A stretch of DNA of 44,884 nt, taken from Merismopedia glauca CCAP 1448/3. Lineage in GTDB: Bacteria; Cyanobacteriota; Cyanobacteriia; Cyanobacteriales; CCAP-1448. The stretch is taken from positions 1 through 44,884 of the forward strand of contig NZ_PVWJ01000030.1 of assembly GCF_003003775.1 (NCBI RefSeq), read 5' to 3'. Numbering within the stretch: the first letter of the stretch is position 1; each line of letters starts with the position of its first letter. The notes under the pieces are model-generated. The model saw nothing but the letters and a program-made list of their open reading frames with translations. It was not told where the DNA came from and did no database searches. Positions 33,698-42,163 of the stretch are shown piece by piece. The position numbers and the translations under genes are program-made.

Positions 33698-36324
33698 ATC
33701 AGTCGATCTTGTAAGGGCAGTTTCACCACACAAGTCGTCCCTTTTCCGACTTCACTGGCGATCGCAATATTACCTTGATGTAAGTCTACGCATTTTTTGA
33801 CCACGACTAATCCTAATCCCGTACCAGGAATAGTGCGGACATTCTTCCCTCGATGAAAAGGTTCAAATAACTGTTTTCGATCTTCACTGGGAATACCAAT
33901 TCCTCGATCGCGGATTTCTAAAAGAACTGCATCTGACAAAAACTCCAACCGCAGCCAGATATTACCTCCTTCGGGTGAATACTTCACTGCATTTGAGAGT
34001 AAATTGGACAAAATTGAATGCAACAACTTGGCATCAAGGTAAACAGGCGTTGATTCACCCTGGCAGATAAAGTGAAGAGGATGCCGATCTCCTACACTGA
34101 GGCGCATTTCTTCAATAAAATTACTGCATAGAGTTGCCAAGTCTAATTGAGTGGGATTAAATTCTAGTTTTCCAGCTTCGGCTCGATTGATAGTCAAAAT
34201 ATCATTGAGCATTTGCACCATATTCTTGACCGCATCTTGAATTCGATGTAGGTTTCGCAGCCTTTTTTCGGGTTTATCCCATTCATCTTGGCAGTTTTCT
34301 AGGACTTGGGCTGCTGCTAGAGCCGTACTCAGTGGAGTGCGAAACTCATGGGATGCCATAGAAAAGAAGCGAGTTTTCAAAATACTGAGTTCTTTTTCCC
34401 GTTCCAGAGCCGATCGAATTTCATCTAGTCGCTTGCGTTCTGTAATATCGCGAGCATTAACAATAATCTGGAGGTTAGCAGCACTATCCATGAATGGTTG
34501 ACCGATCGCTTCTAAAATCCGCCAAGAACCGTCTTGATGGCGATAGCGAAATTCAATTGGGCGCGTCAGTTCTGGGTTGGGAATAGTATTAGTGAGGCGA
34601 TCGCCTGTGGCGATGGAGTCATCTGGGTGTACAGGATCGATCGCATTGCTACCCACTAGTTCTACCACTGAATATCCTAATATCTTTTCGACTGAAGGAC
34701 TAACGTAACTAATTGTCCCATCAGCCTCAAGAATCATAATGATATCTAAAGCATTTTCAATTAGAGAGCGAAAGCGTTCTTCGCTTTGACGTAAAGCTGT
34801 CTCAGCTTGTCTGCGCTCAGTGGTGTCGCGCTGGATCGCAATCCAGTGGGTGTAGCAACCATTGCGATCAGCTACAGGAACTATACTGAATTGATTCCAA
34901 AATTCGGAACCATCTCGACGATAGTTGATCGCTTCAATCGTAATTGATTCCCAGCGTTCCAGTGCTGTCCGCAGTTTGCTCAGTTCTGCCCGATCTGTTT
35001 TCGATCCCTGCAAAATCCGAGGTGTTTTTCCCAAAACTTCTGCTAATGTATAACCAGTAATGCGGGTAAAAGCTTCGTTAACATAGAGAATTCGCGGTCC
35101 TGGTTCGTCAATCGGGTTAGCCTCGGTAATTACTACTCCATCATTAATGTTGATGGCGATAGATTGCAGGAGTCGTACCTGTTCTTCCTGCTGCTTTTGT
35201 TCTGTCAGATCGGCAATCACGGCTACCATACCAGTAATCTGACCCTCGCTATCGTGTAATGGAGCAGCCGAGAAGATCGTATCAATGGCAGTGCCATCTT
35301 TTTGCTGGCGACGGAGTTCAACCTGTGAATAAGTAGTTCCGTGTAAAACACTTTGTCTTAGGGTGCGATATTCTCGATCGCAATCGCCTAAAAAAATGGG
35401 GTTGGGGCAATCTATCACTTCTGTTTCGCTCCAGCCAAACATCCGTTCTGCCGCAGGGTTCCAGATCTGGACGCGATCTTCTAGATCGACTGTAAAGATG
35501 GCACGAGGGGAGGCGGTAATCAAAGCTTGTAAGGTGTGGTTTGTCTGACGCAAAGCGGCTTCAGTACGTTGACGTTCGACAATCTCTGCTCGTAATGAGG
35601 TATTAGCTTGGGCTAATTCTTCCGTGCGTTGTTGCACCCGTAATTCTAGTTGAGCGTTGAGTTGTTGGAGTTGTTTGTAGAGTTCTGATTGTTGAATGGC
35701 GATCGCTACTTGGGTTGCCAGTTGTTTCATCAACTCGACTTCCCAATCTTCCCATTTTCGCTGACAGCTACACTGATGAGCAATCAATAATCCCCACAGA
35801 TAGGGAGTTGAAGTTTGAGGGTTTTCTTGCCGATGCTGCTGGATAATTGGCACGACTAACTTTGCTTGCACCCCAAATTGTTTCACAAAGTCTGCTAAAC
35901 AAGGCTCTACATCAGCTTGTTCTATATTGGTAATCGTGCGGGTTTTACCAAGAGAGTAGGCTTGATGATACTCCTGGGGAAACACTTCTGGGGGAAATGT
36001 TCGATCCATAATTCTGGGGAAAGGATCTAATACTGTTTCGTGAATCGCACTACCAGTTCCATCTTCCCACAGGCGATAGATCAAAACGCGATCGGCTTGG
36101 AGAAACGGCTGGACTTCCTCAACTGTGGTGGCTAGCACTTCATCTAAATCTAAAGATTGACGAATGTGCTGAGCGATTTGATTGACTAACCTTTCGCGAT
36201 CGGTTTGCTGTCGCAACACCACTTCGGCTCGTAATCGCTTAGTCACTTCCTGTTGGAAATAACAGTACGCTGCGACTACCAGTAAAACCCCTAAGCCAAT
36301 GACTATGGACAGTAAATTTGTCAC
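33682..36324 (-). CDS. hybrid-free sensor histidine kinase: membrane helix, GAF, three PAS, HisKA, HATPase
   Basis: 880 residues from GTG 36324. One membrane helix (about 5-24). Phytochrome-like GAF domain (about 44-215) with LWGLLIAHQC and with Cys142 (VEPCLADF) where bilin-binding GAF domains keep their attachment Cys. PAS domains lie near 260-375, 385-505 and 512-630; the second has GKTPRILQG where LOV domains have GxNCRFLQ, so it lacks the flavin Cys. HisKA has His658 in FSMASHEFRTPLS. The ATPase has NLLSNAVKYSPEGG, DRGIGIP and GTGLGLVVVKK. No receiver domain; an OmpR-type regulator lies 1.8 kb away. Confidence 0.93.
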   Translation of the reverse strand: MTNLLSIVIGLGVLLVVAAYCYFQQEVTKRLRAEVVLRQQTDRERLVNQIAQHIRQSLDLDEVLATTVEEVQPFLQADRVLIYRLWEDGTGSAIHETVLDPFPRIMDRTFPPEVFPQEYHQAYSLGKTRTITNIEQADVEPCLADFVKQFGVQAKLVVPIIQQHRQENPQTSTPYLWGLLIAHQCSCQRKWEDWEVELMKQLATQVAIAIQQSELYKQLQQLNAQLELRVQQRTEELAQANTSLRAEIVERQRTEAALRQTNHTLQALITASPRAIFTVDLEDRVQIWNPAAERMFGWSETEVIDCPNPIFLGDCDREYRTLRQSVLHGTTYSQVELRRQQKDGTAIDTIFSAAPLHDSEGQITGMVAVIADLTEQKQQEEQVRLLQSIAININDGVVITEANPIDEPGPRILYVNEAFTRITGYTLAEVLGKTPRILQGSKTDRAELSKLRTALERWESITIEAINYRRDGSEFWNQFSIVPVADRNGCYTHWIAIQRDTTERRQAETALRQSEERFRSLIENALDIIMILEADGTISYVSPSVEKILGYSVVELVGSNAIDPVHPDDSIATGDRLTNTIPNPELTRPIEFRYRHQDGSWRILEAIGQPFMDSAANLQIIVNARDITERKRLDEIRSALEREKELSILKTRFFSMASHEFRTPLSTALAAAQVLENCQDEWDKPEKRLRNLHRIQDAVKNMVQMLNDILTINRAEAGKLEFNPTQLDLATLCSNFIEEMRLSVGDRHPLHFICQGESTPVYLDAKLLHSILSNLLSNAVKYSPEGGNIWLRLEFLSDAVLLEIRDRGIGIPSEDRKQLFEPFHRGKNVRTIPGTGLGLVVVKKCVDLHQGNIAIASEVGKGTTCVVKLPLQDRLIYRNC

Positions 36325-36370
36325 ATTGACGCATCCAGATCGTTAAAAAGCAGAGGAGCAGGGGAGTTAG

Positions 36371-36703
36371 CTAAATACGTTCATCAAATCGAGTGCGAAA
36401 GCTGCCGTATTTTAGCCAATAAAGTTTTAAAGCATGATTCTTAGGATACAAGCTGGCTCTAGCTCGATACAAAACGACTTGACGATGATCTCCTATCCAA
36501 ATTTTGCCAATCGAATCCACCGCAATTAACGTTCCGCCCAAAGCTTTAATACACGTACTAAAACGCTCAATAGTTGTGTAATCTACCGTTTCAAACAGAA
36601 AAAAGTGTCCAGAACAGATTAAATGGCGGCTGCGAATCCAGGATTGCAACTTTTTTTGAGCCGTTGGTGGCAACATGACAACGTGGTCTAGGGTAAGACT
36701 CAT
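36371..36703 (-). CDS. conserved hypothetical small protein
   Basis: 110 residues, soluble, no signal peptide. It starts MSLTLDHVVMLPPTAQKKLQ and contains three hydrophobic strands (GHFFLFETVDY, GGTLIAVDSIGKIWIGD, RQVVLYRARAS). The C-terminus is aromatic and basic (KLYWLKYGSFRTRFDERI). I do not recognise the family. It lies 46 bases upstream of the histidine kinase start on the same strand, which suggests a shared transcript; no function can be given. Confidence 0.6.
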   Translation of the reverse strand: MSLTLDHVVMLPPTAQKKLQSWIRSRHLICSGHFFLFETVDYTTIERFSTCIKALGGTLIAVDSIGKIWIGDHRQVVLYRARASLYPKNHALKLYWLKYGSFRTRFDERI

Positions 36704-37008
36704 GTTTGTGCAAAAGCAGTTGACAAGGGTGACATTTGATGGGAAATCTAAGAAACTAGCCTAGCGTTAGAGATAGTGAAAGTTTTGCGCTGCTAAAACG
36801 CATCTAATGAGAGAGATTTAAATTAATTTAAACCCCTGTGGGACTTTGCCCTGAGCCGTTCGACAGGCTCACGGTTTAACTTGTCGAAGGGTAGGCATCT
36901 TGCCTACCCCATTTATACACTAGATCCGCAAGAGCGTTATCCCAAAATGGAACTACATTTTATTTTCCGATTGGAAGTTATCGAGGATACTTGACCGCCT
37001 CTAGCCAA
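36704..37008. repeat. repeat-rich gap upstream of the small hypothetical gene
   Basis: The gap holds three inverted structures and no gene. A 16-bp palindrome TTTAAATTAATTTAAA is at 36817-36832. GAGCC and GGCTC around CGTTCGACA-like sequence occur near 36853-36870, of a type widely dispersed in cyanobacteria. A 9-bp stem GGGTAGGCA/TGCCTACCC with a TCT loop is at 36889-36909; this could end the rod-linker transcript coming from the right. Confidence 0.7.
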
Positions 37009-37776
37009 TTAAACTACCTCAGTAATACTGACAATCTTGCCAGAAGTGCGATTAATTCGCTGAATTTGGGAAGTCATGTTATCGCCTGCTACCAGGTAGG
37101 TCGTGGTGCTAGACCGACGAGGACTATCAAACTTGGAACCTTGCACCAGAATCTTAAAGGTTTTTTGGTTAGCTTCCCCAGATCCGCCTAGATTTGTGCT
37201 TGCAGGAGCAATCTTATTACTGGTGTTGGTAGCAACTGCATAAAGTAGATTAGATGATTTCACAGCGCTGCTCACTTGGGAATTCCCTCTATCTAGGGCA
37301 AACATCCGGTTATAAGTGACTTGGCTTTGTCCAGTTTCAGTCATAGCACCGCGATTGTAGGGTACTAAGTTTTCTCCAAATGTACTTTGATACTCGTCAC
37401 TATCAATGTAGGAATCAATTTCTGCGTCATATCCCTGTTCGATACAGCGCACAATATGCTCAGAAATTTCTGCCTGAGACTGAGGAGGACGACCTAGGAA
37501 ATGCATAAAGTTCAACTCCACAAAACGATAGGGAGCGCATTTCTCAAAATATCTAGAGCGGTAAAAATCAGACTTACCCACTGTCCGGACAAATTCACGT
37601 ACAGATAAAGAGCGATCGCTTAACTGAGATTCAGCCACTACCAAGCGTTCGCTTTCCATGACGTGAGGATTTCCTAAAACCTGTCTATAAACCGCCCTAA
37701 TCACCGAGTCCACATCTTCTTGAGAACTGCTTGACCAAAGTTCTAGTCGATTAGAATTGATAACTATACTGCCCAT
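37009..37776 (-). CDS. phycobilisome rod linker polypeptide (CpcC/PecC/CpeC type)
   Basis: 255 residues. The linker domain (PF00427 type, about 17-145) shows VIRAVYRQVLGNPHVMESERL, SVREFVRTVGKSDFYRSRYF and FLGRPPQSQAEI. A CpcD-like domain (about 195-250) ends the protein: KTFKILVQGSK and TTTYLVAGDNMTSQIQRINR. This two-domain layout is that of rod linkers joining phycobiliprotein hexamers. No cpc, pec or cpe operon is around it, so the exact partner cannot be named. GGAG eight bases before ATG 37776 supports the start. Confidence 0.9.
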   Translation of the reverse strand: MGSIVINSNRLELWSSSSQEDVDSVIRAVYRQVLGNPHVMESERLVVAESQLSDRSLSVREFVRTVGKSDFYRSRYFEKCAPYRFVELNFMHFLGRPPQSQAEISEHIVRCIEQGYDAEIDSYIDSDEYQSTFGENLVPYNRGAMTETGQSQVTYNRMFALDRGNSQVSSAVKSSNLLYAVATNTSNKIAPASTNLGGSGEANQKTFKILVQGSKFDSPRRSSTTTYLVAGDNMTSQIQRINRTSGKIVSITEVV

Positions 37777-38110
37777 TAAAATTCTCCATTTATCACAAAT
37801 TTAATAGATTGCACAGAGGCTACTCTGGCGATCGCACCACTGTCTCAGTCAATTCTTTACTTTTAAAAGAGGGCATCAATACCTCTAATTGAGAATCCCA
37901 TATTTAAGGTAAGGAAGTTGGTCAGAAAATGGTAAAGAAATCGGAAAGAATTAGTATGCTTCATAAATCTTAAAGATCTGCAATGTTTTGAGAGGAATCT
38001 CTGTGCCACGATTTTCTAGCTGTAGGGAGTGTCCAAAGTATGCTAATAAAGGGTAGTAGAGAAGTAAAACTTGACACCTCTACTTTTTACCTTCCCAAAA
38101 CCTCTCTGCT
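37777..38110. other. divergent promoter region between rod linker and response regulator
   Basis: 334 bases with one HIP1 site and no gene or RNA structure I can recognise. It must hold the promoters of both genes. I looked for paired light-responsive boxes and saw only a single TTGCACA near 37809. Confidence 0.4.
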
Positions 38111-38788
38111 ATGAGGATTCTCCTAGTTGAAGACGATCTCCGCCTAGCCGAAACGTTGGCAGAAGCCCTTACCGACCAGCGCTATGTGGTTGATATTGTG
38201 ACTGATGGGGAAGCGGGATGGCAGCAAGCAAAAATGCTGGATTACGATCTGTTGCTGTTAGATCTCATGTTGCCAGAATTGAATGGGATTGAATTGTGTC
38301 ATCGAATGCGATCGCACGGTTACAGTTTACCTATCCTCATGCTGACCGCCTGTGACACCATCACTGATGAAATTAACGGACTTGATGTCGGTGCAGATGA
38401 TTATGTAGTCAAACCTGTAGATTTACAAAAGCTATTTGCTCGGATTCGCGCTTTATTGCGTCGGGGAAGTGCTACATCACCCCCTATATTGGAATGGGGT
38501 CAATTGCACCTCAATCCCAGCACCTATGAAGTTAGCTATGGACAAAACCCTATTCATCTCACACCTAAAGAGTACGGACTGTTAGAACTGCTATTACGTA
38601 ATGGTCGCCGCGTCCTCAGCCGTAGTGTGATTATCGAACACGTCTGGTCATTAGAGTCCCCACCAGAAGCACATGCAGTCAAAGTTCACATTAGGGGACT
38701 CCGCCAAAAACTGAAAGCTGCTGGAGCCTCTGAAAATATAATAGAGACAGTTCATAGTATGGGCTACCGTCTCAATCAACTAGATTAA
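38111..38788 (+). CDS. OmpR/PhoB-type response regulator
   Basis: 225 residues. The receiver domain has acidic residues in LLVEDD, the phospho-acceptor Asp51 (LLLLDLMLPELNG), MLTAC and VVKP. The winged-helix domain starts near 128 and has LTPKEYGLLELLL, and VKVHIRGLRQKL as recognition helix. It is divergent from the rod linker, and the histidine kinase at 33682-36324 is close enough to be its partner. That pairing and a target in rod composition are guesses. Its end overlaps the convergent GNAT gene by four bases. Confidence 0.92.
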   Translation: MRILLVEDDLRLAETLAEALTDQRYVVDIVTDGEAGWQQAKMLDYDLLLLDLMLPELNGIELCHRMRSHGYSLPILMLTACDTITDEINGLDVGADDYVVKPVDLQKLFARIRALLRRGSATSPPILEWGQLHLNPSTYEVSYGQNPIHLTPKEYGLLELLLRNGRRVLSRSVIIEHVWSLESPPEAHAVKVHIRGLRQKLKAAGASENIIETVHSMGYRLNQLD

Positions 38789-39294
38789 CTACGCTCAAAC
38801 TCTTGGCTCAAATCAGTTAGTGCCTGACCAGTTAACCGAAATACAGTCCACTCACTCATAGGGACAGCACCTAGTTTTTGGTAGAAAGCGATCGCTGGCT
38901 GATTCCAATCTAACACCGACCATTCCAACCTACCGCAATTGCGTTCTGCTGCCAGCTTAGCCACAGAACTGAGCATTGCTTTTCCGATCCCTTGACCCCG
39001 CATTTCTGGCTTAACATACAAATCTTCCAAATAAATACCAGAGCGTCCCAAAAAAGTAGACATATTGGCAAAAAATACCGCAAAGCTGACAGGTTTCCCT
39101 TGATAGTAACCTAAAATAGCTTCTGCTACTTTCTTGTCTCCAAACAAGGATGCATGAAGAATCTCTTCTGTGGCTACTACTTCATGAGTCAACTTCTCAT
39201 ATTCAGCCAGTTCTTCGATCAATTCCAACAATATAGGAACATCACTAGGTTGAGCAAAACGAATTTCAAAATCGGGAATCTTGGTTTGGATCAT
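38785..39294 (-). CDS. GNAT N-acetyltransferase, SSAT-like
   Basis: 169 residues. The GNAT fold carries EDLYVKPEMRGQGIGKAMLSSVAKLA, the acetyl-CoA loop (RGQGIG), then CGRLEWSVLDWNQPAIAFYQKLGA, the pattern of spermidine/spermine and diamine acetyltransferases. Substrate preference is not settled by sequence; polyamine or thialysine are the usual options. It starts 17 bases after the stop of radA on the same strand. Confidence 0.88.
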   Translation of the reverse strand: MIQTKIPDFEIRFAQPSDVPILLELIEELAEYEKLTHEVVATEEILHASLFGDKKVAEAILGYYQGKPVSFAVFFANMSTFLGRSGIYLEDLYVKPEMRGQGIGKAMLSSVAKLAAERNCGRLEWSVLDWNQPAIAFYQKLGAVPMSEWTVFRLTGQALTDLSQEFERS

Positions 39295-39310
39295 GCAAAT
39301 TATCCCATTT

Positions 39311-40921
39311 TCATGGTTTCACCGGAAATAAGTTAATTCCTTTGCCCTTACCATCTACAGATGGTTTAGAGTTGGGTGGAGTAGGTTCAAAAAAATCGGT
39401 ATCATCATCGTCCTCCTCGGATAAGTCGGGTAAATGGGAGGGGGAACCATGTTGGGGGGGAATTGCTGCGGTAATTGCTTCAATTACTTTGCCAACTTGA
39501 ATGATTTCTAACCCCAACTCGCCAAAGTTTTGCCCTTTAGGGACAATCGCTCGTTTAAATCCTAGTTTAGCGGCTTCTTTAAGCCTGAGTTCCATTTGCG
39601 AAACCGAACGGATTTGTCCTCCCAAACCGACTTCCCCGATAATAACAGTAGTAGCATCGACGGTGCGATCGCGAAAGGAAGCGACTAAAGCTATAGCTAT
39701 CCCCAAATCTACGGCTGGTTCTTCTACGTTTAACCCCCCCACAGAAGCCACATAAGCATCTAGCTTTGATAAGGGTACTCCCACCCGTTTTTCTAAAACT
39801 GCCAAAATCTGCAACAATCGATTGTAATCTACACCAGTCGTCGAACGTCGAGGAGAAGCATAACTAGTGGGACTAACTAAAGCTTGCAACTCAACTACAA
39901 TGGGACGAGTCCCTTCGCAAGCTACCACTATAGCCGTTCCTGGGACGACATCTTCTCGATTACCTAAAAAGAGTTCTGAGGGGTTAGAAACCTCTCGCAA
40001 ACCCCTGTCAATCATTTCAAATACCCCAATCTCATGGGTAGCACCAAAACGATTTTTCACCGAACGCAGTAGCCTATGGGAAGCAAAGCGATCGCCTTCA
40101 AAGTACAATACCGTATCTACCAAATGTTCTAATACCCTAGGACCGGCGATCGCCCCTTCTTTAGTCACGTGTCCCACAATAAATAAAGTAATATCATCCC
40201 GCTTCGCAGTTTGCATCAAAGCTGAAGTACATTCCCGCACTTGAGTGACTGAACCCGGCGCAGAAGGTAAAGATGGGAAATAAATAGTCTGAATACTGTC
40301 AATTACCGCTATATCTGGCTTAAGAGATTCTAATTCCTTTAATATTTCTTCTAAATCGGTTTCGGGCAACACATAGAGACTAGGTTCTGCATCTCCCGAA
40401 GGCGATCGGGGGGCTTTTTTTGCCGACTCAGCCTCATTTTCTGCTTCTTCCTCCATCAAAGGCGGACAAACACCCAAACGGGAAGCCCTTAGCTTTACCT
40501 GCTGACCCGACTCTTCTGCACACACATATAATACCCGATGGCGATTTCCTAAACCATTAGCCACTTGCAGCAATAAGGTTGATTTTCCAATCCCTGGATC
40601 GCCACCAATCAAAACTAAAGAACCAGGAACTATTCCCCCACCTAAAACTCGGTTTAACTCTCCATAACCAGAACACCACCTAGGCTGCTCTCTATCTGTT
40701 ATCTCCTCAAATTTCAGAGAATATCTAGGTTTGGCTCCAGATTTAACCCCATTACTCCGGTTATTCCCTTGCCAACTAGCGCGACTAGGAACCGCACCAG
40801 GAGCAGCAGTCACTTTTTCTTCGAGAGTATTCCAGCTATTGCAAGCAGAACATTTCCCCATCCATTGAGGGGAAATTTCTCCACAGGCGTTACAAATGTA
40901 TTCGGTGCGTGGCTTAGCCAT
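39311..40921 (-). CDS. radA: DNA repair protein RadA
   Basis: Branch-migration ATPase that helps RecA in recombination. The N-terminal zinc finger has Cys10, Cys13, Cys24 and Cys27. Walker A GGDPGIGKST (106-115), the RadA motif KNRFG, and a C-terminal Lon-protease-like domain follow. 536 residues is longer than E. coli RadA. Part of the extra length is an acidic insert after RLGVCPPLM (EEEAENEAES and following), and part is a tail with EEDDDDTDFF. ATG 40921. The start lies nine bases from a mobile element end. Next to rpaB, as in other cyanobacteria. Confidence 0.96.
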   Translation of the reverse strand: MAKPRTEYICNACGEISPQWMGKCSACNSWNTLEEKVTAAPGAVPSRASWQGNNRSNGVKSGAKPRYSLKFEEITDREQPRWCSGYGELNRVLGGGIVPGSLVLIGGDPGIGKSTLLLQVANGLGNRHRVLYVCAEESGQQVKLRASRLGVCPPLMEEEAENEAESAKKAPRSPSGDAEPSLYVLPETDLEEILKELESLKPDIAVIDSIQTIYFPSLPSAPGSVTQVRECTSALMQTAKRDDITLFIVGHVTKEGAIAGPRVLEHLVDTVLYFEGDRFASHRLLRSVKNRFGATHEIGVFEMIDRGLREVSNPSELFLGNREDVVPGTAIVVACEGTRPIVVELQALVSPTSYASPRRSTTGVDYNRLLQILAVLEKRVGVPLSKLDAYVASVGGLNVEEPAVDLGIAIALVASFRDRTVDATTVIIGEVGLGGQIRSVSQMELRLKEAAKLGFKRAIVPKGQNFGELGLEIIQVGKVIEAITAAIPPQHGSPSHLPDLSEEDDDDTDFFEPTPPNSKPSVDGKGKGINLFPVKP

Positions 40922-40929
40922 AAATATAT

Positions 40930-41115
40930 TAGACCTCTTGCAAAACTTAAGACGTATCGATTGGAGTAACGAGTAACGAGTAACGATTAAGAAAATTAGT
41001 TCCCATCTTTTAGCAATTAAACCATTGCTTAACGACTTTTATGCAGTTTTATGCGGTTAATTAGCGAAAAATGAGGGCGAAACCTCTTCAATTTCTGACT
41101 TATGCAAGAGGTCTA
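40930..41115. mobile_element. 186-bp MITE-like element between radA and rpaB
   Basis: TAGACCTCTTGCA (40930-40942) and TGCAAGAGGTCTA (41103-41115) form 13-bp terminal inverted repeats. The inside is non-coding and contains AGTAACG x3 (40965-40985). The right end extends as GACTTATGCAAGAGGTCTA, identical to the solo end at 29958. No transposase is present, so it would move in trans, if at all. I do not see a clear target duplication. Confidence 0.65.
40965..40985. repeat. tandem heptamer repeat AGTAACG, 3 copies
   Basis: Three exact units inside the MITE-like element. It is the complement of the CGTTACT array at 12262-12282. Confidence 0.95.
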
Positions 41116-41219
41116 TTGTTAAATATCCTGAAACCAGCTTTAGCTTTTTAGCAACCCCAAAAGTATTAGAAACAATAGCTGAAGGAGATGTCAACAATCT
41201 CAACGAGATGATATCTTAA
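41116..41219 (+). pseudogene. possible 3' remnant of a coding sequence
   Basis: Right of the element, one frame reads IVKYPETSFSFLATPKVLET and IAEGDVNNLNEMIS, then TAA at 41217-41219. It looks like protein sequence but has no start, since the open frame runs back into the element. It may be the tail of a gene cut by the insertion. No family recognised. Confidence 0.3.
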
Positions 41220-41276
41220 CTATTAGGATCAAAAATTAATGTTTAGTAAAACAAGTCACAGGGAGCATTGAGAAGT

Positions 41277-42005
41277 TTGGAAAGCCACAAAGAAAGAATT
41301 CTCGTGGTAGACGATGAAGCCAGCATTCGCCGGATTCTGGAAACTAGGCTATCAATGATAGGCTATGATGTCGTAACTGCCGCAGATGGTGAAGAAGCGT
41401 TAGATATATTTCGCAATGCTAACCCCAGTCTTGTAGTTTTAGATGTAATGATGCCGAAACTAGATGGTTATGGTGTCTGTCAAGAATTACGCAAAGAGTC
41501 AGACGTTCCCATTATAATGCTTACAGCTTTGGGTGATGTGGCAGATCGCATTACTGGCTTAGAGTTGGGCGCAGATGACTATGTAGTCAAACCCTTTTCC
41601 CCAAAAGAGTTAGAAGCCCGCATCCGCTCAGTTTTACGCCGAGTAGATAAATCAGCAGCTACAGGAATTCCTAGCTCTGGTGTTATTCAAGTTAGTAACA
41701 TAAAGATTGATACTAATAAACGCCAAGTCTATAAAAATGATGAGCGCATCCGCCTCACAGGGATGGAATTTAGCCTTTTAGAACTACTAGTGAGTCGTTC
41801 TGGTGAAGCTTTTTCTCGTTCGGAAATTTTGCAAGAAGTCTGGGGTTATACCCCTGAACGCCACGTAGATACACGGGTGGTTGATGTCCATATTTCCAGA
41901 TTGCGCGCCAAACTAGAAGACGATCCCAGCAATCCAGAGTTAATTTTAACTGCCAGAGGTACTGGTTATCTGTTCCAAAGAATTATCGATCCAGATGAGA
42001 ATTAA
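41277..42005 (+). CDS. rpaB: response regulator RpaB (Ycf27)
   Basis: OmpR-type regulator that represses high-light genes and supports photosystem genes, working with the NblS/Hik33 kinase. From TTG 41277 it is 242 residues: ILVVDDEASIRRILETRLSM, phospho-acceptor Asp56 (VVLDVMMPKLDG), ADDYVVKPFSPKELEARI, and a C-terminal winged helix with VWGYTPERHVDTRVVDVHIS. This receiver and recognition helix are nearly invariant in RpaB. An in-frame TTG at 41268 would add three residues; I chose 41277 because RpaB proteins begin at the ExHKE segment, and because Asp56 then has the number I recall for RpaB. The upstream region contains the MITE-like element. Confidence 0.95.
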   Translation: MESHKERILVVDDEASIRRILETRLSMIGYDVVTAADGEEALDIFRNANPSLVVLDVMMPKLDGYGVCQELRKESDVPIIMLTALGDVADRITGLELGADDYVVKPFSPKELEARIRSVLRRVDKSAATGIPSSGVIQVSNIKIDTNKRQVYKNDERIRLTGMEFSLLELLVSRSGEAFSRSEILQEVWGYTPERHVDTRVVDVHISRLRAKLEDDPSNPELILTARGTGYLFQRIIDPDEN

Positions 42006-42124
42006 CTGGAAACGATTTATTACAAGAGCTTACTGTATTAAAGCTATTAGTGTCACCAACTCGATAAAATACTAGATGCTTCCGGAAATCCTTTGAGCAA
42101 GTCATCTAATATATGGGTAAGATA

Positions 42125-42138
42125 TAGTCGATCGACTA
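42125..42138. promoter_or_regulatory. 14-bp palindrome upstream of the cyclic-di-GMP gene
   Basis: TAGTCGATCGACTA is a perfect palindrome ending 25 bases before ATG 42164. Position and symmetry fit an operator, but no regulator is known to me for it. Confidence 0.35.
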
Positions 42139-42163
42139 AAATATTGATATCCTAGGAATAAAG

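Noticed and set aside
37805-37820. TTGCACA as a light-responsive L-box for the rod linker
   Set aside because: Only a single copy is present; the known element needs two spaced copies.
39867-40244. 125-codon open frame on the plus strand opposite radA
   Set aside because: Antisense shadow of conserved RadA codons; low-complexity translation and no ribosome binding site.
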